6,704 nt of DNA from Comamonadaceae bacterium (GCA_947457975.1 CANGYC010000133.1:1-6704); one strand, 5' to 3'; positions 1 through 6,308 are shown, numbered from the stretch's first letter. Numbers and translations: made by a program. The notes: generated from the sequence alone by a model not told the origin.

Positions 1-1
1 G

Positions 2-862
2 CACACCGGCCAGGCGCAGGCCGCCGCCAGGCGCGTGGGCGCTGTGGATGGACAGGGCGCGCTCAGCCCCGCTTTCTGGGCGCCAGTCTCGCTGCGCCAG
101 CGGCCCGATGGCAGCGCAGCGGTGTTCCCCCACTTCGTGCTGGACCGGGCCAAGCCCGGCATGCTGACCGTCAACCAGGCGGGCGAACGATTCGTCAACG
201 AGAGCACGTCCTACCACCTGTTCGGCCTGGCCATGCAGGCGGCGCACCAACGCAGCCCGGCCATTCCGGCCTACCTGGTGGCCGATGCCGCCGCCCTGCG
301 GCGCTACGGCATGGGCATGGTGCGGCCCGGCGGCAAAGGCCTGGCCCCCTTTCTGGCCGATGGCTACCTGGTGCAAGGCGCCACCCTGGAGGAACTGGCC
401 TCAAAGCTGGGCGTGGACCCGCAAGGCCTGCAGCGTTCGGTGGCGCAGATCAATGCGGCGGCCCAGTCTGGCGTGGACCCGACGTTCCGCCGCGGCGAGA
501 CGGCCTACCAGCACAACATCGGTGACGCCAGCCTGGGGGGGCCGAACCCCAACATCGGCGAGCTCAAAGAGGCGCCTTTTTATGCCGTGCGGCTCTACCC
601 CGGTGACATCGGCGCGGCGCAGGGCCTGGCCACCGACGCGCAGGCCCAGGTGCTGGACGCGAATAAGCTGCCCATCCCGGGCCTGTATGCCGTGGGCAAC
701 GACATGCACTCCATCATGGGCGGCACCTACCCGGCTCCCGGCATCACCATCGGCCCGGGCCTTGTGTTCGCGCATGTGGCGGTCAAGCATGCCCTAGGGG
801 AAACCCATGAAGCGTTCGATGATCGCTCATCAGTGAATGATCATCGAACCAATACGCCATAA
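2..862 (+). CDS. FAD-dependent oxidoreductase, KstD/fumarate reductase flavoprotein-like (5' truncated)
   Basis: This is the C-terminal part (286 residues visible) of an FAD_binding_2-type dehydrogenase; the reading frame is open to the left edge, so the N-terminal Rossmann FAD motif lies outside. Visible family marks are the segment NQAGERFVNES near bases 166-208 and the C-terminal FAD-site block AVGNDMHSIMGGTYPAPG near 683-742, followed by ITIGPGLVFAHVA. In 3-ketosteroid delta-1-dehydrogenases a Tyr and a Gly four residues later in a TYPxPG block form part of the active site; here these are the Tyr codon at 728-730 and the Gly codon at 740-742. The Tyr at 212-214 (STSYHLF) may be a second active-site tyrosine. 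Such enzymes remove hydride and proton from a carbon-carbon bond next to a carbonyl. The substrate cannot be read from this fragment; fumarate reductase or tricarballylate dehydrogenase-like roles are alternatives. After the usual end (KHAL) there is a 21-residue polar tail lying over an inverted repeat. It points the same way as the liv genes, 123 bases upstream. Confidence 0.85.
   Translation, partial: HTGQAQAAARRVGAVDGQGALSPAFWAPVSLRQRPDGSAAVFPHFVLDRAKPGMLTVNQAGERFVNESTSYHLFGLAMQAAHQRSPAIPAYLVADAAALRRYGMGMVRPGGKGLAPFLADGYLVQGATLEELASKLGVDPQGLQRSVAQINAAAQSGVDPTFRRGETAYQHNIGDASLGGPNPNIGELKEAPFYAVRLYPGDIGAAQGLATDAQAQVLDANKLPIPGLYAVGNDMHSIMGGTYPAPGITIGPGLVFAHVAVKHALGETHEAFDDRSSVNDHRTNTP
814..849. 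repeat. 11-bp perfect inverted repeat at the end of the flavoprotein gene
   Basis: GTTCGATGATC (814-824) and GATCATCGAAC (839-849) are exact reverse complements separated by 14 bases. The element sits inside the last codons of the flavoprotein gene, just before its TAA at 860-862. No T-run follows on the plus strand, so it is not a standard intrinsic terminator. It could be a regulator-binding site for the downstream liv genes or an mRNA-stabilising hairpin. The repeat is directly visible; its function is unknown. Confidence 0.6.
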
Positions 863-895
863 GTACGCCCGCCACAGAGATCCTGATCCCCTACA

Positions 896-924
896 TTGAT
901 TCGCTGCTGGACACCGTCAGAAAT
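896..924 (+). promoter_or_regulatory. Weak candidate sigma-70 promoter for the liv operon
   Basis: In the 123-base gap before the binding-protein gene, TTGATT (896-901) could serve as a -35 box, with AGAAAT (919-924) 17 bases downstream as a poor -10 box (3 of 6 matches). The position, about 60 bases before the start codon, is sensible, but the -10 match is weak. No better pair stands out in the gap. Confidence 0.25.
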
Positions 925-973
925 TGCGCTTTTTCCACCCCCGTGCCGCTTACCCGGCCTGCCTTTGACCCTT

Positions 974-980
974 GAGGAGA
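974..980 (+). promoter_or_regulatory. Shine-Dalgarno that fixes the GTG start of the binding-protein gene
   Basis: GAGGAGA at 974-980 lies five bases before the GTG at 986. It selects this GTG over longer in-frame readings that begin near 896. The choice is supported by the typical Sec signal peptide that begins right at this codon. Confidence 0.8.
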
Positions 981-985
981 CAACC

Positions 986-2119
986 GTGAAATACACCCTT
1001 AAAACCATCGCTCTGGCCACGGTGCTGGCCACTGCCGGCCTGGCCCAGGCACAGGACATCAAGATCGCCAACATCGTCGAGCTGTCGGGCCCCGGCACCA
1101 CGGCAGGCACGCTGTTCAAGAACGGCGTGGAACTGGCCGTCAAGGAAATCAACGCCGCCGGCGGCATCCTGGGCCGGCGCATCAGCGTCACCAACGAAGA
1201 CACCCAGACCAACCCGGGCGTGGCCAAGGGCCTGACGCAAAAAGCCGTAGACAACGATGTGTTCGCCATCTTCGGCCCCGTCTACTCGGGCTCCATCATG
1301 GTGTCCATGGCCGAGTCGCGGCGCGGTGAGGTGCCCAACTTCACCGGTGGTGAGGCCGCCGCCGTCACGCAGCAAGGCAACCCCTACGTGTTCCGCACCG
1401 CCTTCGGCCAGAGCATCTCCTTCCCCAAGCTGGCCACCTTCATCCGCAGCAAGGCCAAGACCGTGGCCGTGATCTACGTGAACAACGACTTCGGCAAAGG
1501 CGGCCGTGACACGCTGACCAAGTTGCTCGAGGGCAGTGGCACCCGCATCGTGGCCGACATCTCCACCGACGCCGGCCAGGTCGATTTCTCGGCCGCCGTG
1601 CTGCGTGCCAAGCAGACCGATGCCGACGCCATCTTCGTCTACACCAACGAAGAAGAATCGGCGCGCGCCCTGCGCGAGCTGCGCAAGCAAGGCGTTCGCA
1701 AGCTGATCATTGGCGAGACCACGCTGACGGGCCAAAAGGTCATCGAACTGGCTGGCGAGGCTGCCAACGGCGCCCAGGCACACGTGGGCTTGACCATCGA
1801 CGCCCCCCAGATCAGGGCCTTCGGCGCCAAGTACAAGGCCGAATACAAATCGGACTCCGACCACAACGGCATCAAAGGCTACACCGGTGTGTACGTGCTC
1901 AAGGCCGCCATCGAGAAAGCCGGCCGGCTGGACCGCAAGGCCACTGCTGCAGCGCTGCGCAACAGCTGCTTCAGCGCCAAGCAGCATCCCGGCATCCTGA
2001 TGGACGTCTGCTTCGACGACAAGGGCGACCTTGACCGCGAGAGCTTCCTGGTGGAAGTCAAGAACGGCCGGGCCGAAGTGGTCGCCACGCTGCCCCCAGC
2101 TGGCCTGGTCAAGCGTTAA
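986..2119 (+). CDS. livK: Branched-chain amino acid-type ABC transporter, periplasmic substrate-binding protein
   Basis: This 377-residue precursor of the periplasmic binding protein type I class (Peripla_BP_6, LivK/LivJ-like) captures a solute and delivers it to the LivH/LivM permease. A Sec signal peptide is clear: MKYT start, hydrophobic core LKTIALATVLATAGLA, and cleavage after AQA at about residue 22 (mature end QDIKIANI). Family marks are the opening VELSGPG, NAAGGILGR (56-64), the ligand-loop block FGPVYSG (96-102) and the C-terminal block FDDKGD (343-348). Ser101 in YSG matches the conserved ligand-contact serine. By eye, the position of E. coli LivJ Asp121, which binds the amino group, is Gln142 here, while Glu244 may take the role of Glu226. 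Cys328 and Cys342 could form a disulfide. The GTG start was chosen because of its Shine-Dalgarno and the signal peptide. Membership in the class is firm; the substrate (leucine/isoleucine/valine or another solute) is uncertain. Confidence 0.93.
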   Translation: MKYTLKTIALATVLATAGLAQAQDIKIANIVELSGPGTTAGTLFKNGVELAVKEINAAGGILGRRISVTNEDTQTNPGVAKGLTQKAVDNDVFAIFGPVYSGSIMVSMAESRRGEVPNFTGGEAAAVTQQGNPYVFRTAFGQSISFPKLATFIRSKAKTVAVIYVNNDFGKGGRDTLTKLLEGSGTRIVADISTDAGQVDFSAAVLRAKQTDADAIFVYTNEEESARALRELRKQGVRKLIIGETTLTGQKVIELAGEAANGAQAHVGLTIDAPQIRAFGAKYKAEYKSDSDHNGIKGYTGVYVLKAAIEKAGRLDRKATAAALRNSCFSAKQHPGILMDVCFDDKGDLDRESFLVEVKNGRAEVVATLPPAGLVKR

Positions 2120-2136
2120 TCCGCCGCAACGGCGTG

Positions 2137-2166
2137 AAGGCGGACCCGCGAGGGTCCGCCTTTTTT
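2137..2166 (+). terminator. Intrinsic terminator/attenuator between livK and livH
   Basis: An 11-bp perfect stem, AAGGCGGACCC (2137-2147) with GGGTCCGCCTT (2152-2162), closes a GCGA loop of GNRA type and runs into six T residues (2161-2166). It starts 18 bases after the livK stop. As the four following genes are same-strand liv genes with no obvious new promoter, partial read-through is the likely design, giving more binding protein than permease. Confidence 0.88.
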
Positions 2167-2172
2167 GAACCT

Positions 2173-2191
2173 GGGCATGCGGTGCATGCCC
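2173..2191 (+). repeat. Second hairpin in the livK-livH leader
   Basis: GGGCATGC (2173-2180) and GCATGCCC (2184-2191) form a perfect 8-bp stem with a 3-base loop (GGT). It begins seven bases after the T-run of the terminator and ends six bases before the weak GGGA ribosome site (2197-2200) of livH. No T-run follows. It could protect a processed livHMGF message from exonucleases or affect livH translation; that is inference. Confidence 0.55.
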
Positions 2192-2207
2192 TCGCTGGGA
2201 TGCTCCC

Positions 2208-3083
2208 ATGACCGATTTCCTCCAACTCTTCTTCAGTGGCATGGCCACGGGCAGCATCTACGCCCTGGTGGCCCTGGGCTTTACCTTGTTGTGGCAGGCC
2301 TCGGGCACCATCAACTTCGCACAGGGCGAGTTCGTGATGCTGCCGGCCTTCATGATGGTGGTGATGCTCCATTCAGGTGTGCCGCTGTCGATCGCCTTCC
2401 CAGTCAGCGTGTCGCTGTCGGTGCTGGTGTTGGGCTGGATGTTCAAGCGGGGCGTGGTCGACCCGCTGTTCAAGTTCGGCATGATGCCCATCGTGGTGGC
2501 CACCATTGGGCTGTCGATCGCGCTGCGCAATGGCGTGCGCGCCGGCTACAGCGCCGAACCGCAGCCTTTCCCGCAGGTATTTCCCGACAAGATCTACGAG
2601 ATCGCTGGCGTCACCGTCTCCGGCAGCGATATCGGAACTTTCGTACTGGCTCTGGCGCTCGTAGTGGCTGTGCAGAGCTTCCTCAGCCGAACCGTCACCG
2701 GCCGCGCCATGCAGGCCGTGGCTCAGAACACCGAAAGCGCCTCGGTGCTGGGCATCAACGTGCCGCGCATGATCTTCTATACCTTCGCCATCAACGCAGC
2801 GCTGGCTGCAGCCGCTGCCCTGCTGGTGACACCCACGTACCTGGCCAAGTTCGATATGGGCGAAGGCCTGGGCACCAAGGCCTTCTTTGCGGCCATCATC
2901 GGCGGCTTCAACAACTCGCGCGGCGCGCTGCTCGGCGGCCTGATCGTGGGGGTGAGCGAAAACCTGGCGGCGGCCTATATTTCTTCGGCCTACAAGGACG
3001 CGGTGGCGCTGGTGCTGTTCATGGTCGTGATCCTGTTCAAGCCGCAGGGTCTGCTGGGCAAGAAAGTGGAGCGCAAGGTATGA
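2208..3083 (+). CDS. livH: Branched-chain amino acid-type ABC transporter permease LivH
   Basis: This is an integral inner-membrane permease of 291 residues, a normal LivH length, forming the transport channel with LivM. Hydrophobic segments recur throughout, for example 12-29, 46-53, 59-78, 92-106, 143-158, 189-208, 226-249 and 266-276. Family marks are the LivH signature INFAQGEFVML (35-45), the cytoplasmic loop GRAMQAVAQNTESASVLGIN (165-184) that docks on the ATPases, the conserved IIGGFNNSRGALLGG (230-244) and the C-terminal FKPQGLLG (277-284). The ATG at 2208 gives the usual N-terminus; its Shine-Dalgarno is weak (GGGA, 2197-2200) and lies in a possible 4-bp stem GGGA-TGC-TCCC. Its stop overlaps the livM start by ATGA (3080-3083), which implies translational coupling. 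Identification is secure at family level; the transported solute follows the binding protein. Confidence 0.95.
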   Translation: MTDFLQLFFSGMATGSIYALVALGFTLLWQASGTINFAQGEFVMLPAFMMVVMLHSGVPLSIAFPVSVSLSVLVLGWMFKRGVVDPLFKFGMMPIVVATIGLSIALRNGVRAGYSAEPQPFPQVFPDKIYEIAGVTVSGSDIGTFVLALALVVAVQSFLSRTVTGRAMQAVAQNTESASVLGINVPRMIFYTFAINAALAAAAALLVTPTYLAKFDMGEGLGTKAFFAAIIGGFNNSRGALLGGLIVGVSENLAAAYISSAYKDAVALVLFMVVILFKPQGLLGKKVERKV

Positions 3084-4060
3084 AAAAGCTCCATGCTGTT
3101 CTGGCGCTGCTGCTGCTGGCCGCACTCATCGTGGTGCCTGGCTTCCTCAAGAATTACGGCATCCACATCTTCACCACCTGGCTGGTGTTCATCATTGCCA
3201 CCATGGGCCTGAACCTGACGGTGGGCTACGCCGGGCAGAAGTCGTTGGGCCATGCGGCCTTCTTCGGCATCGGCGCCTACACCGTGGCCATCATGCTCAA
3301 GGCCGGCCTGAGCTTTTGGTTGGCGCTGCCCACCGGTGCGCTCATCTGCTTCATGGTCGGCCTGGCGGTGGGCTTTCCGGCCCTGCGCGTGCAGACCATC
3401 TATCTGGCCTTTGCCACGCTGGGCTTCAACACCGCGATGTGGCTGGTGATGCGCAACGAGGAGTGGCTGACCGGCGGCACCTTTGGCATCAACAACATTG
3501 CCCGCCCCTCCTTGGGCGGCATCAGCTTTGACGGCAACCTCGCCTACTACCGCCTGGTGCTGGCGTTTACGGTGGTGCTGGCGCTGCTGCTGTGGCTGCT
3601 GCTGCGCTCGCCCTGGGGCAAGGCCTTCACGGCGCTGCGCGACAACCCGATCCGCGCCGAGAGCCTGGGTGTGGACACCCGTGGCTACACGCTGCTGAGC
3701 TTTGCCATCGGCGCGGCCTACGCCGGCATCGCAGGCGGCCTGTATGCCTCGCAGGTGCAGTTCATCGACCCGGCGCCGTTCACCGTGGGCGCCTCCATCA
3801 TGATGTACCTGATGGTGGTGGTCGGCGGGCCGGGTTACTTCTTCGGGCCGGTGCTGGGCTCGGCGGTGGGCGTCGTGCTGCCTGAATGGCTGCGCTTTGC
3901 GCAGGCCTGGTACCTCTTCGTGTTTGGCAGCGCCGTGGTGCTGCTGATGATCTGGCTGCCCGACGGTCTGCTCTCCATTCCCGACCGCCTGAAGGCGCGC
4001 CGAGCCTCCCGCGAGGCCTCGGCCGCACGTGCAGCGGCTGCACAAGGAGCTCAGACATGA
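3080..4060 (+). CDS. livM: Branched-chain amino acid-type ABC transporter permease LivM
   Basis: This 326-residue inner-membrane protein is the second permease subunit. The start is the ATG at 3080, which overlaps the livH stop by four bases and has GTGGAG (3066-3071) eight bases upstream; the same frame further upstream is a shadow within livH. The N-terminal MKKLH is followed by a hydrophobic helix (6-22), then LivM marks: GLNLTVGYAGQKSLGHAAFF (43-62), ALRVQTIYLAFATLGF (101-116), the ATPase-coupling loop GKAFTALRDNPIRAESLGVD (180-199) and VVGGPGYFFGPVLGS (247-261). The last roughly 22 residues are an Ala/Arg-rich hydrophilic tail with little family conservation, probably cytoplasmic. The length is within the usual range for short LivM forms. 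The stop overlaps the livG ATG (4057-4060), so livM and livG are likely translationally coupled. Confidence 0.95.
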   Translation: MKKLHAVLALLLLAALIVVPGFLKNYGIHIFTTWLVFIIATMGLNLTVGYAGQKSLGHAAFFGIGAYTVAIMLKAGLSFWLALPTGALICFMVGLAVGFPALRVQTIYLAFATLGFNTAMWLVMRNEEWLTGGTFGINNIARPSLGGISFDGNLAYYRLVLAFTVVLALLLWLLLRSPWGKAFTALRDNPIRAESLGVDTRGYTLLSFAIGAAYAGIAGGLYASQVQFIDPAPFTVGASIMMYLMVVVGGPGYFFGPVLGSAVGVVLPEWLRFAQAWYLFVFGSAVVLLMIWLPDGLLSIPDRLKARRASREASAARAAAAQGAQT

Positions 4061-4830
4061 GCGCGCATTCTCCCCAAGCGAATACCAGCGCGCCGCTGCT
4101 CAAGGTCAGCCAGATCCGCAAGGCCTACGGCGCTATTCAGGCCGTCGCTGGCGTCTCCTTCGAGGTGTACCCCGGCGAGATCTTTGGCGTGATCGGCCCC
4201 AACGGCTCAGGCAAGACCACCCTCTTCAACAGCATGCTGGGGCAGATCACCCCGGACAGCGGCAGCATCGAGCTCAAGGGCCAGGACGTCACCCGCCTGG
4301 GCCCGCTGGCGCTGAGCCGACGGGGCGTGGGACGCACTTTCCAGACCCTGCAGGTCTTCGGCAAGATGAGCGTTCGTGACAACCTCATCGTGGCCGCCCA
4401 GGAGCACCAGGGCAGCATGTTCAGCCGCATGTTTGCGCCCAGCGATTCGGGCTTGAGTGCCAAGGCCGATGCCCTGATCGACCAATTCCACATTCGCCAC
4501 GTGGCCGACAAGAAGGCCGGCGAGCTCAGCTACGGCCAGCAAAAACTGGTGGACATCGCCATGGCCTTCATGAGCGAGCCCGACCTGGTGCTGCTGGACG
4601 AGCCCTGCGCCGGCGTGAACCCCTCGCTGGTGGGCGGTATCAGTCGGCTGCTCAAGGAACTCAACCAAAGCCGGGGGGGCAGCTTCGTGGTGATCGAGCA
4701 CAACATGGAGTTTGTGATGGACCTGTGCCACCGCATCATGGTCATGGTCGAGGGCGAGGTGCTGGCCATCGGCACGCCCTCGGAGATCCGCAGCAACAAG
4801 CGCGTACTCGACGCCTACCTGGGGAACTGA
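4057..4830 (+). CDS. livG: Branched-chain amino acid-type ABC transporter ATP-binding protein LivG
   Basis: This 257-residue ATPase powers the transporter together with LivF on the cytoplasmic face of the membrane. All core motifs are intact: Walker A GPNGSGKTT (47-55, Lys53), Q-loop Gln96, the signature in its LivG form LSYGQQ (157-162), Walker B LVLLDEP (177-183, catalytic Glu182), D-loop AGVNP (185-189) and the H-loop His215 in VIEHN. The C-terminal EIRSNKRVLDAYLGN is typical of the LivG/BCA_ABC_TP_C tail. A first 12-residue polar stretch precedes the conserved LLKV strand. The ATG at 4057 has a strong AAGGAG (4043-4048) and overlaps livM; the longer frame upstream is a livM shadow. Cys184, after the Walker B Pro, takes a place that is often Ala and is a minor variant. 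Function is secure at family level. Confidence 0.96.
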   Translation: MSAHSPQANTSAPLLKVSQIRKAYGAIQAVAGVSFEVYPGEIFGVIGPNGSGKTTLFNSMLGQITPDSGSIELKGQDVTRLGPLALSRRGVGRTFQTLQVFGKMSVRDNLIVAAQEHQGSMFSRMFAPSDSGLSAKADALIDQFHIRHVADKKAGELSYGQQKLVDIAMAFMSEPDLVLLDEPCAGVNPSLVGGISRLLKELNQSRGGSFVVIEHNMEFVMDLCHRIMVMVEGEVLAIGTPSEIRSNKRVLDAYLGN

Positions 4831-4831
4831 G

Positions 4832-5584
4832 ATGACTGCCAAGGTTCCATGCATTGAATTCGAGAACGTGGTTGCGGGCTACCGCGATTTCATGATCCTC
4901 AATAAGCTGTCCTTCCAAGTCCGAACGGGTTCCATCACCTTGTTGATCGGCCCCAACGGCGCCGGCAAGTCCACGGTGCTCAAGACCCTGTTCGGCCTGC
5001 TCAAGCCCCAGCAGGGCCGAGTCAGGCTCCATGGCCAGGACATCAGCGGCGCCAGCCAGAAGGACCTGCTGGCCCAGGGCATCGCCTTCGTGCCACAGGG
5101 CCGCAACCTGTTCGGCCAGCTTTCGGTCTTCGAGAACCTGGAGCTCGGCGGCATCACGCTGGGCATGAAGACCACGCACGAGCGCATCCCCGAGGTGCTG
5201 GAGCTCTTTCCCCGCGTGAAGGAGCGCATCCACTCGCGCGCGGCCTCGCTGTCAGGCGGCGAACAAAAACAGCTGGAGATCGGGCGAGCCCTGCTGCTGC
5301 GGCCCAAGGTGCTGTTGATCGATGAGCCGTCCATCGGCTTGTCGCCTATCGTGGTGAAAGACGTTTTCAAGCTGCTGCGAGGTCTCGCCGACCAGGGCAC
5401 CACGGTGCTGATGGTCGAGCAGAACGTCAAGAGCGCCCTGGCCTACTCCGACGACGCCATCGCGCTTGAGTCAGGCCGACTGGTGCTGCACCGCCCGGCC
5501 TCCGAGATCCTGGCCGACCCCGGCATGGAGCGCCTCTTCCTGGGTGGCGCTCACACCAGCGGGGCTGCCACCTCGCCCGCCTGA
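4832..5584 (+). CDS. livF: Branched-chain amino acid-type ABC transporter ATP-binding protein LivF
   Basis: This 250-residue ATPase is the partner of LivG and the last gene of the operon. Motifs are Walker A GPNGAGKST (40-48, Lys46), Q-loop Gln89 in FVPQGRNLF, signature LSGGEQKQ (140-147), Walker B VLLIDEP (160-166, Glu165) and D-loop SIGLSP (167-172). The H-loop carries Gln197 (MVEQN) in place of His, which is also seen in E. coli LivF, so it is a family trait and not a defect. The LivF-type ends GRNLFGQLSVFENLELGG (90-107) and MERLFLGG (232-239) are present, followed by an 11-residue polar tail. The ATG at 4832 begins one base after the livG stop, with GGGGA (4821-4825) as ribosome site. 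A hairpin that terminates the convergent gene lies 23 bases after its stop. Confidence 0.96.
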   Translation: MTAKVPCIEFENVVAGYRDFMILNKLSFQVRTGSITLLIGPNGAGKSTVLKTLFGLLKPQQGRVRLHGQDISGASQKDLLAQGIAFVPQGRNLFGQLSVFENLELGGITLGMKTTHERIPEVLELFPRVKERIHSRAASLSGGEQKQLEIGRALLLRPKVLLIDEPSIGLSPIVVKDVFKLLRGLADQGTTVLMVEQNVKSALAYSDDAIALESGRLVLHRPASEILADPGMERLFLGGAHTSGAATSPA

Positions 5585-5606
5585 GGCCGCCGGTGCTGGG
5601 GGCATG

Positions 5607-5629
5607 AAAAAGCCACCCGAAGGTGGCTT
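5607..5629 (-). terminator. UUCG-loop intrinsic terminator of the barrel gene, facing livF
   Basis: Read on the minus strand, AAGCCACC, a TTCG loop and GGTGGCTT run into TTTTT (5611-5607), a classic stable tetraloop terminator 22 bases after the TGA of the outer-membrane protein gene. On the plus strand the same stem lacks a T-run (GTACGTTT follows), so any stop of livF transcription here is weaker. It may still act in both directions between the convergent genes. Confidence 0.85.
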
Positions 5630-5651
5630 GTACGTTTGAACGCTATAGAGT

Positions 5652-6188
5652 TCAGAATTTAAAACCGATGCCGGCCGTGAAGCCTTTTGCAGTGAATTGG
5701 TCTTTTTTGCCGTAATGCATGTAGTCCAGGTTGAGAGATGTCGTTTTGGAAAGGGCATAGCTTAGGCCGGCACCGTAAGAGAAACCGCTTGCAGAACGCG
5801 GCTCTACGTCTGTTGCTCCAATCGGCTTGGCTTTGACATCCATGAAACCCAGGCGTGCAAAGGCCTCAAGACCTTCGGCCAACTCCATTTTGGGCTTCAG
5901 GTAAACACCCCACATGCGGTCCACCTTGACTTTGGTGCTGGCAACATCTGGATCGTTACTCTTAAGCGTTGCGTTTCCCAGGCTCATCCCCAGCATGAGT
6001 TCGGCAGACAGGTTTGAATTGATGTCATACCCAAGGATTCCTCGCAGACCGTTGGGTGAAGCCTTCAAGCTTTGACCCGCGAAGGAATCCTTGAGGTTGA
6101 CAGTGGTGTAACCCAGTTCACCATACATCTGAGCATGGGCGGTACATAGGCCGAGGGTGAAGAGAGAAGCGATGGCAAGTTTTTTCAT
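5652..6188 (-). CDS. Small outer-membrane beta-barrel protein (OmpX/opacity-like)
   Basis: The predicted precursor has 178 residues. MKKLAIASLFTLGLCTAHA is a Sec signal peptide cut after residue 19 (AHA), leaving about 159 residues. The mature chain shows alternating polar/hydrophobic strands ending in aromatic residues, for example MYGELGYTTVNL, LRGILGYDI, LSAELMLGMSLG, RMWGVYLKPKME, LEAFARLGFMDV, FSYGAGLSYAL, SLNLDYMHYG and FTAGIGFKF. That is about eight strands, the size of an OmpX/Ail or OmpA-type barrel, and the final Phe fits the outer-membrane assembly signal. The exact family (e.g. OMP_b-brl, PF13505) is a guess from pattern. The ATG at 6186-6188 was chosen for the signal peptide; in-frame starts at 6197 (ATG) and 6215 (TTG) would add 3 or 9 residues, and none has a good Shine-Dalgarno. 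Its G+C is about 52%, well below its neighbours. It is a single gene with its own terminator; its role (adhesion, membrane stability, small-solute pore) is unknown. Confidence 0.85.
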   Translation of the reverse strand: MKKLAIASLFTLGLCTAHAQMYGELGYTTVNLKDSFAGQSLKASPNGLRGILGYDINSNLSAELMLGMSLGNATLKSNDPDVASTKVKVDRMWGVYLKPKMELAEGLEAFARLGFMDVKAKPIGATDVEPRSASGFSYGAGLSYALSKTTSLNLDYMHYGKKDQFTAKGFTAGIGFKF

Positions 6189-6237
6189 GGGGTGCATGAG
6201 CAGTTGTTGAACCAAAGCTCATGCTAGGCAGCCCATA

Positions 6238-6261
6238 CACCTGAGTGTTTTAACTCAGGTG
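6238..6261. promoter_or_regulatory. Perfect 9+9 bp palindrome upstream of the barrel gene (candidate operator)
   Basis: CACCTGAGT (6238-6246) and ACTCAGGTG (6253-6261) are exact reverse complements around GTTTTA. The element lies about 50 bases before the barrel gene start, where its promoter should be. On the minus strand TTGCGA (6272-6267) could be a -35 box with a poor -10 (AACACT, 6249-6244) inside the palindrome. No T-run follows on either strand, so a regulator-binding site is more likely than a terminator. The palindrome is seen; the function is inferred. Confidence 0.5.
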
Positions 6262-6270
6262 AAACGTCGC

Positions 6271-6299
6271 AAAAATCTCACCACACCGGTGCGGTGTGG
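6271..6299 (-). terminator. Probable intrinsic terminator of the molybdoenzyme gene
   Basis: On the minus strand, CCACACCG, a 3-base loop and CGGTGTGG form a perfect GC-rich 8-bp stem (6299-6281), followed five bases later by TTTTT (6275-6271). It begins nine bases after the molybdoenzyme stop codon. The gap between stem and T-run makes it imperfect, but the location is right. Confidence 0.6.
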
Positions 6300-6308
6300 C
6301 GCAGCCCC

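Noticed and set aside
808..837. Short ORF of nine codons beginning ATGAAGCG
   Set aside because: It lies wholly inside the flavoprotein gene, has no ribosome site and is too short to support.
896..985. Longer start for the binding-protein gene
   Set aside because: The extra 30 residues are not signal-peptide-like, and a strong Shine-Dalgarno precedes the GTG at 986.
950..2257. Long minus-strand open frame (435 codons) opposite livK
   Set aside because: It is antisense to a clear gene, is rich in His/Gly/Val as expected from reverse reading of high-GC codons, and has no recognisable family. The same reasoning excludes the open frames at 2373-3125, 2990-4045 and 4207-4854 on the minus strand.
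2165..3079. Possible 305-codon N-terminal extension of LivM
   Set aside because: It runs inside livH in another frame with low-complexity Arg/Gly/His sequence; the ATGA overlap, ribosome site and typical LivM N-terminus place the start at 3080.
5398..5430. Loss of the H-loop histidine in LivF (Gln197) as a sign of inactivation
   Set aside because: E. coli LivF also has VEQN at this place, so it is a normal family feature.
6239..6260. Quorum-sensing lux box upstream of the barrel gene
   Set aside because: The ends resemble the lux box, but the total length is 22 rather than 20 bases and no LuxR or LuxI gene is visible; kept only as an unassigned palindrome.
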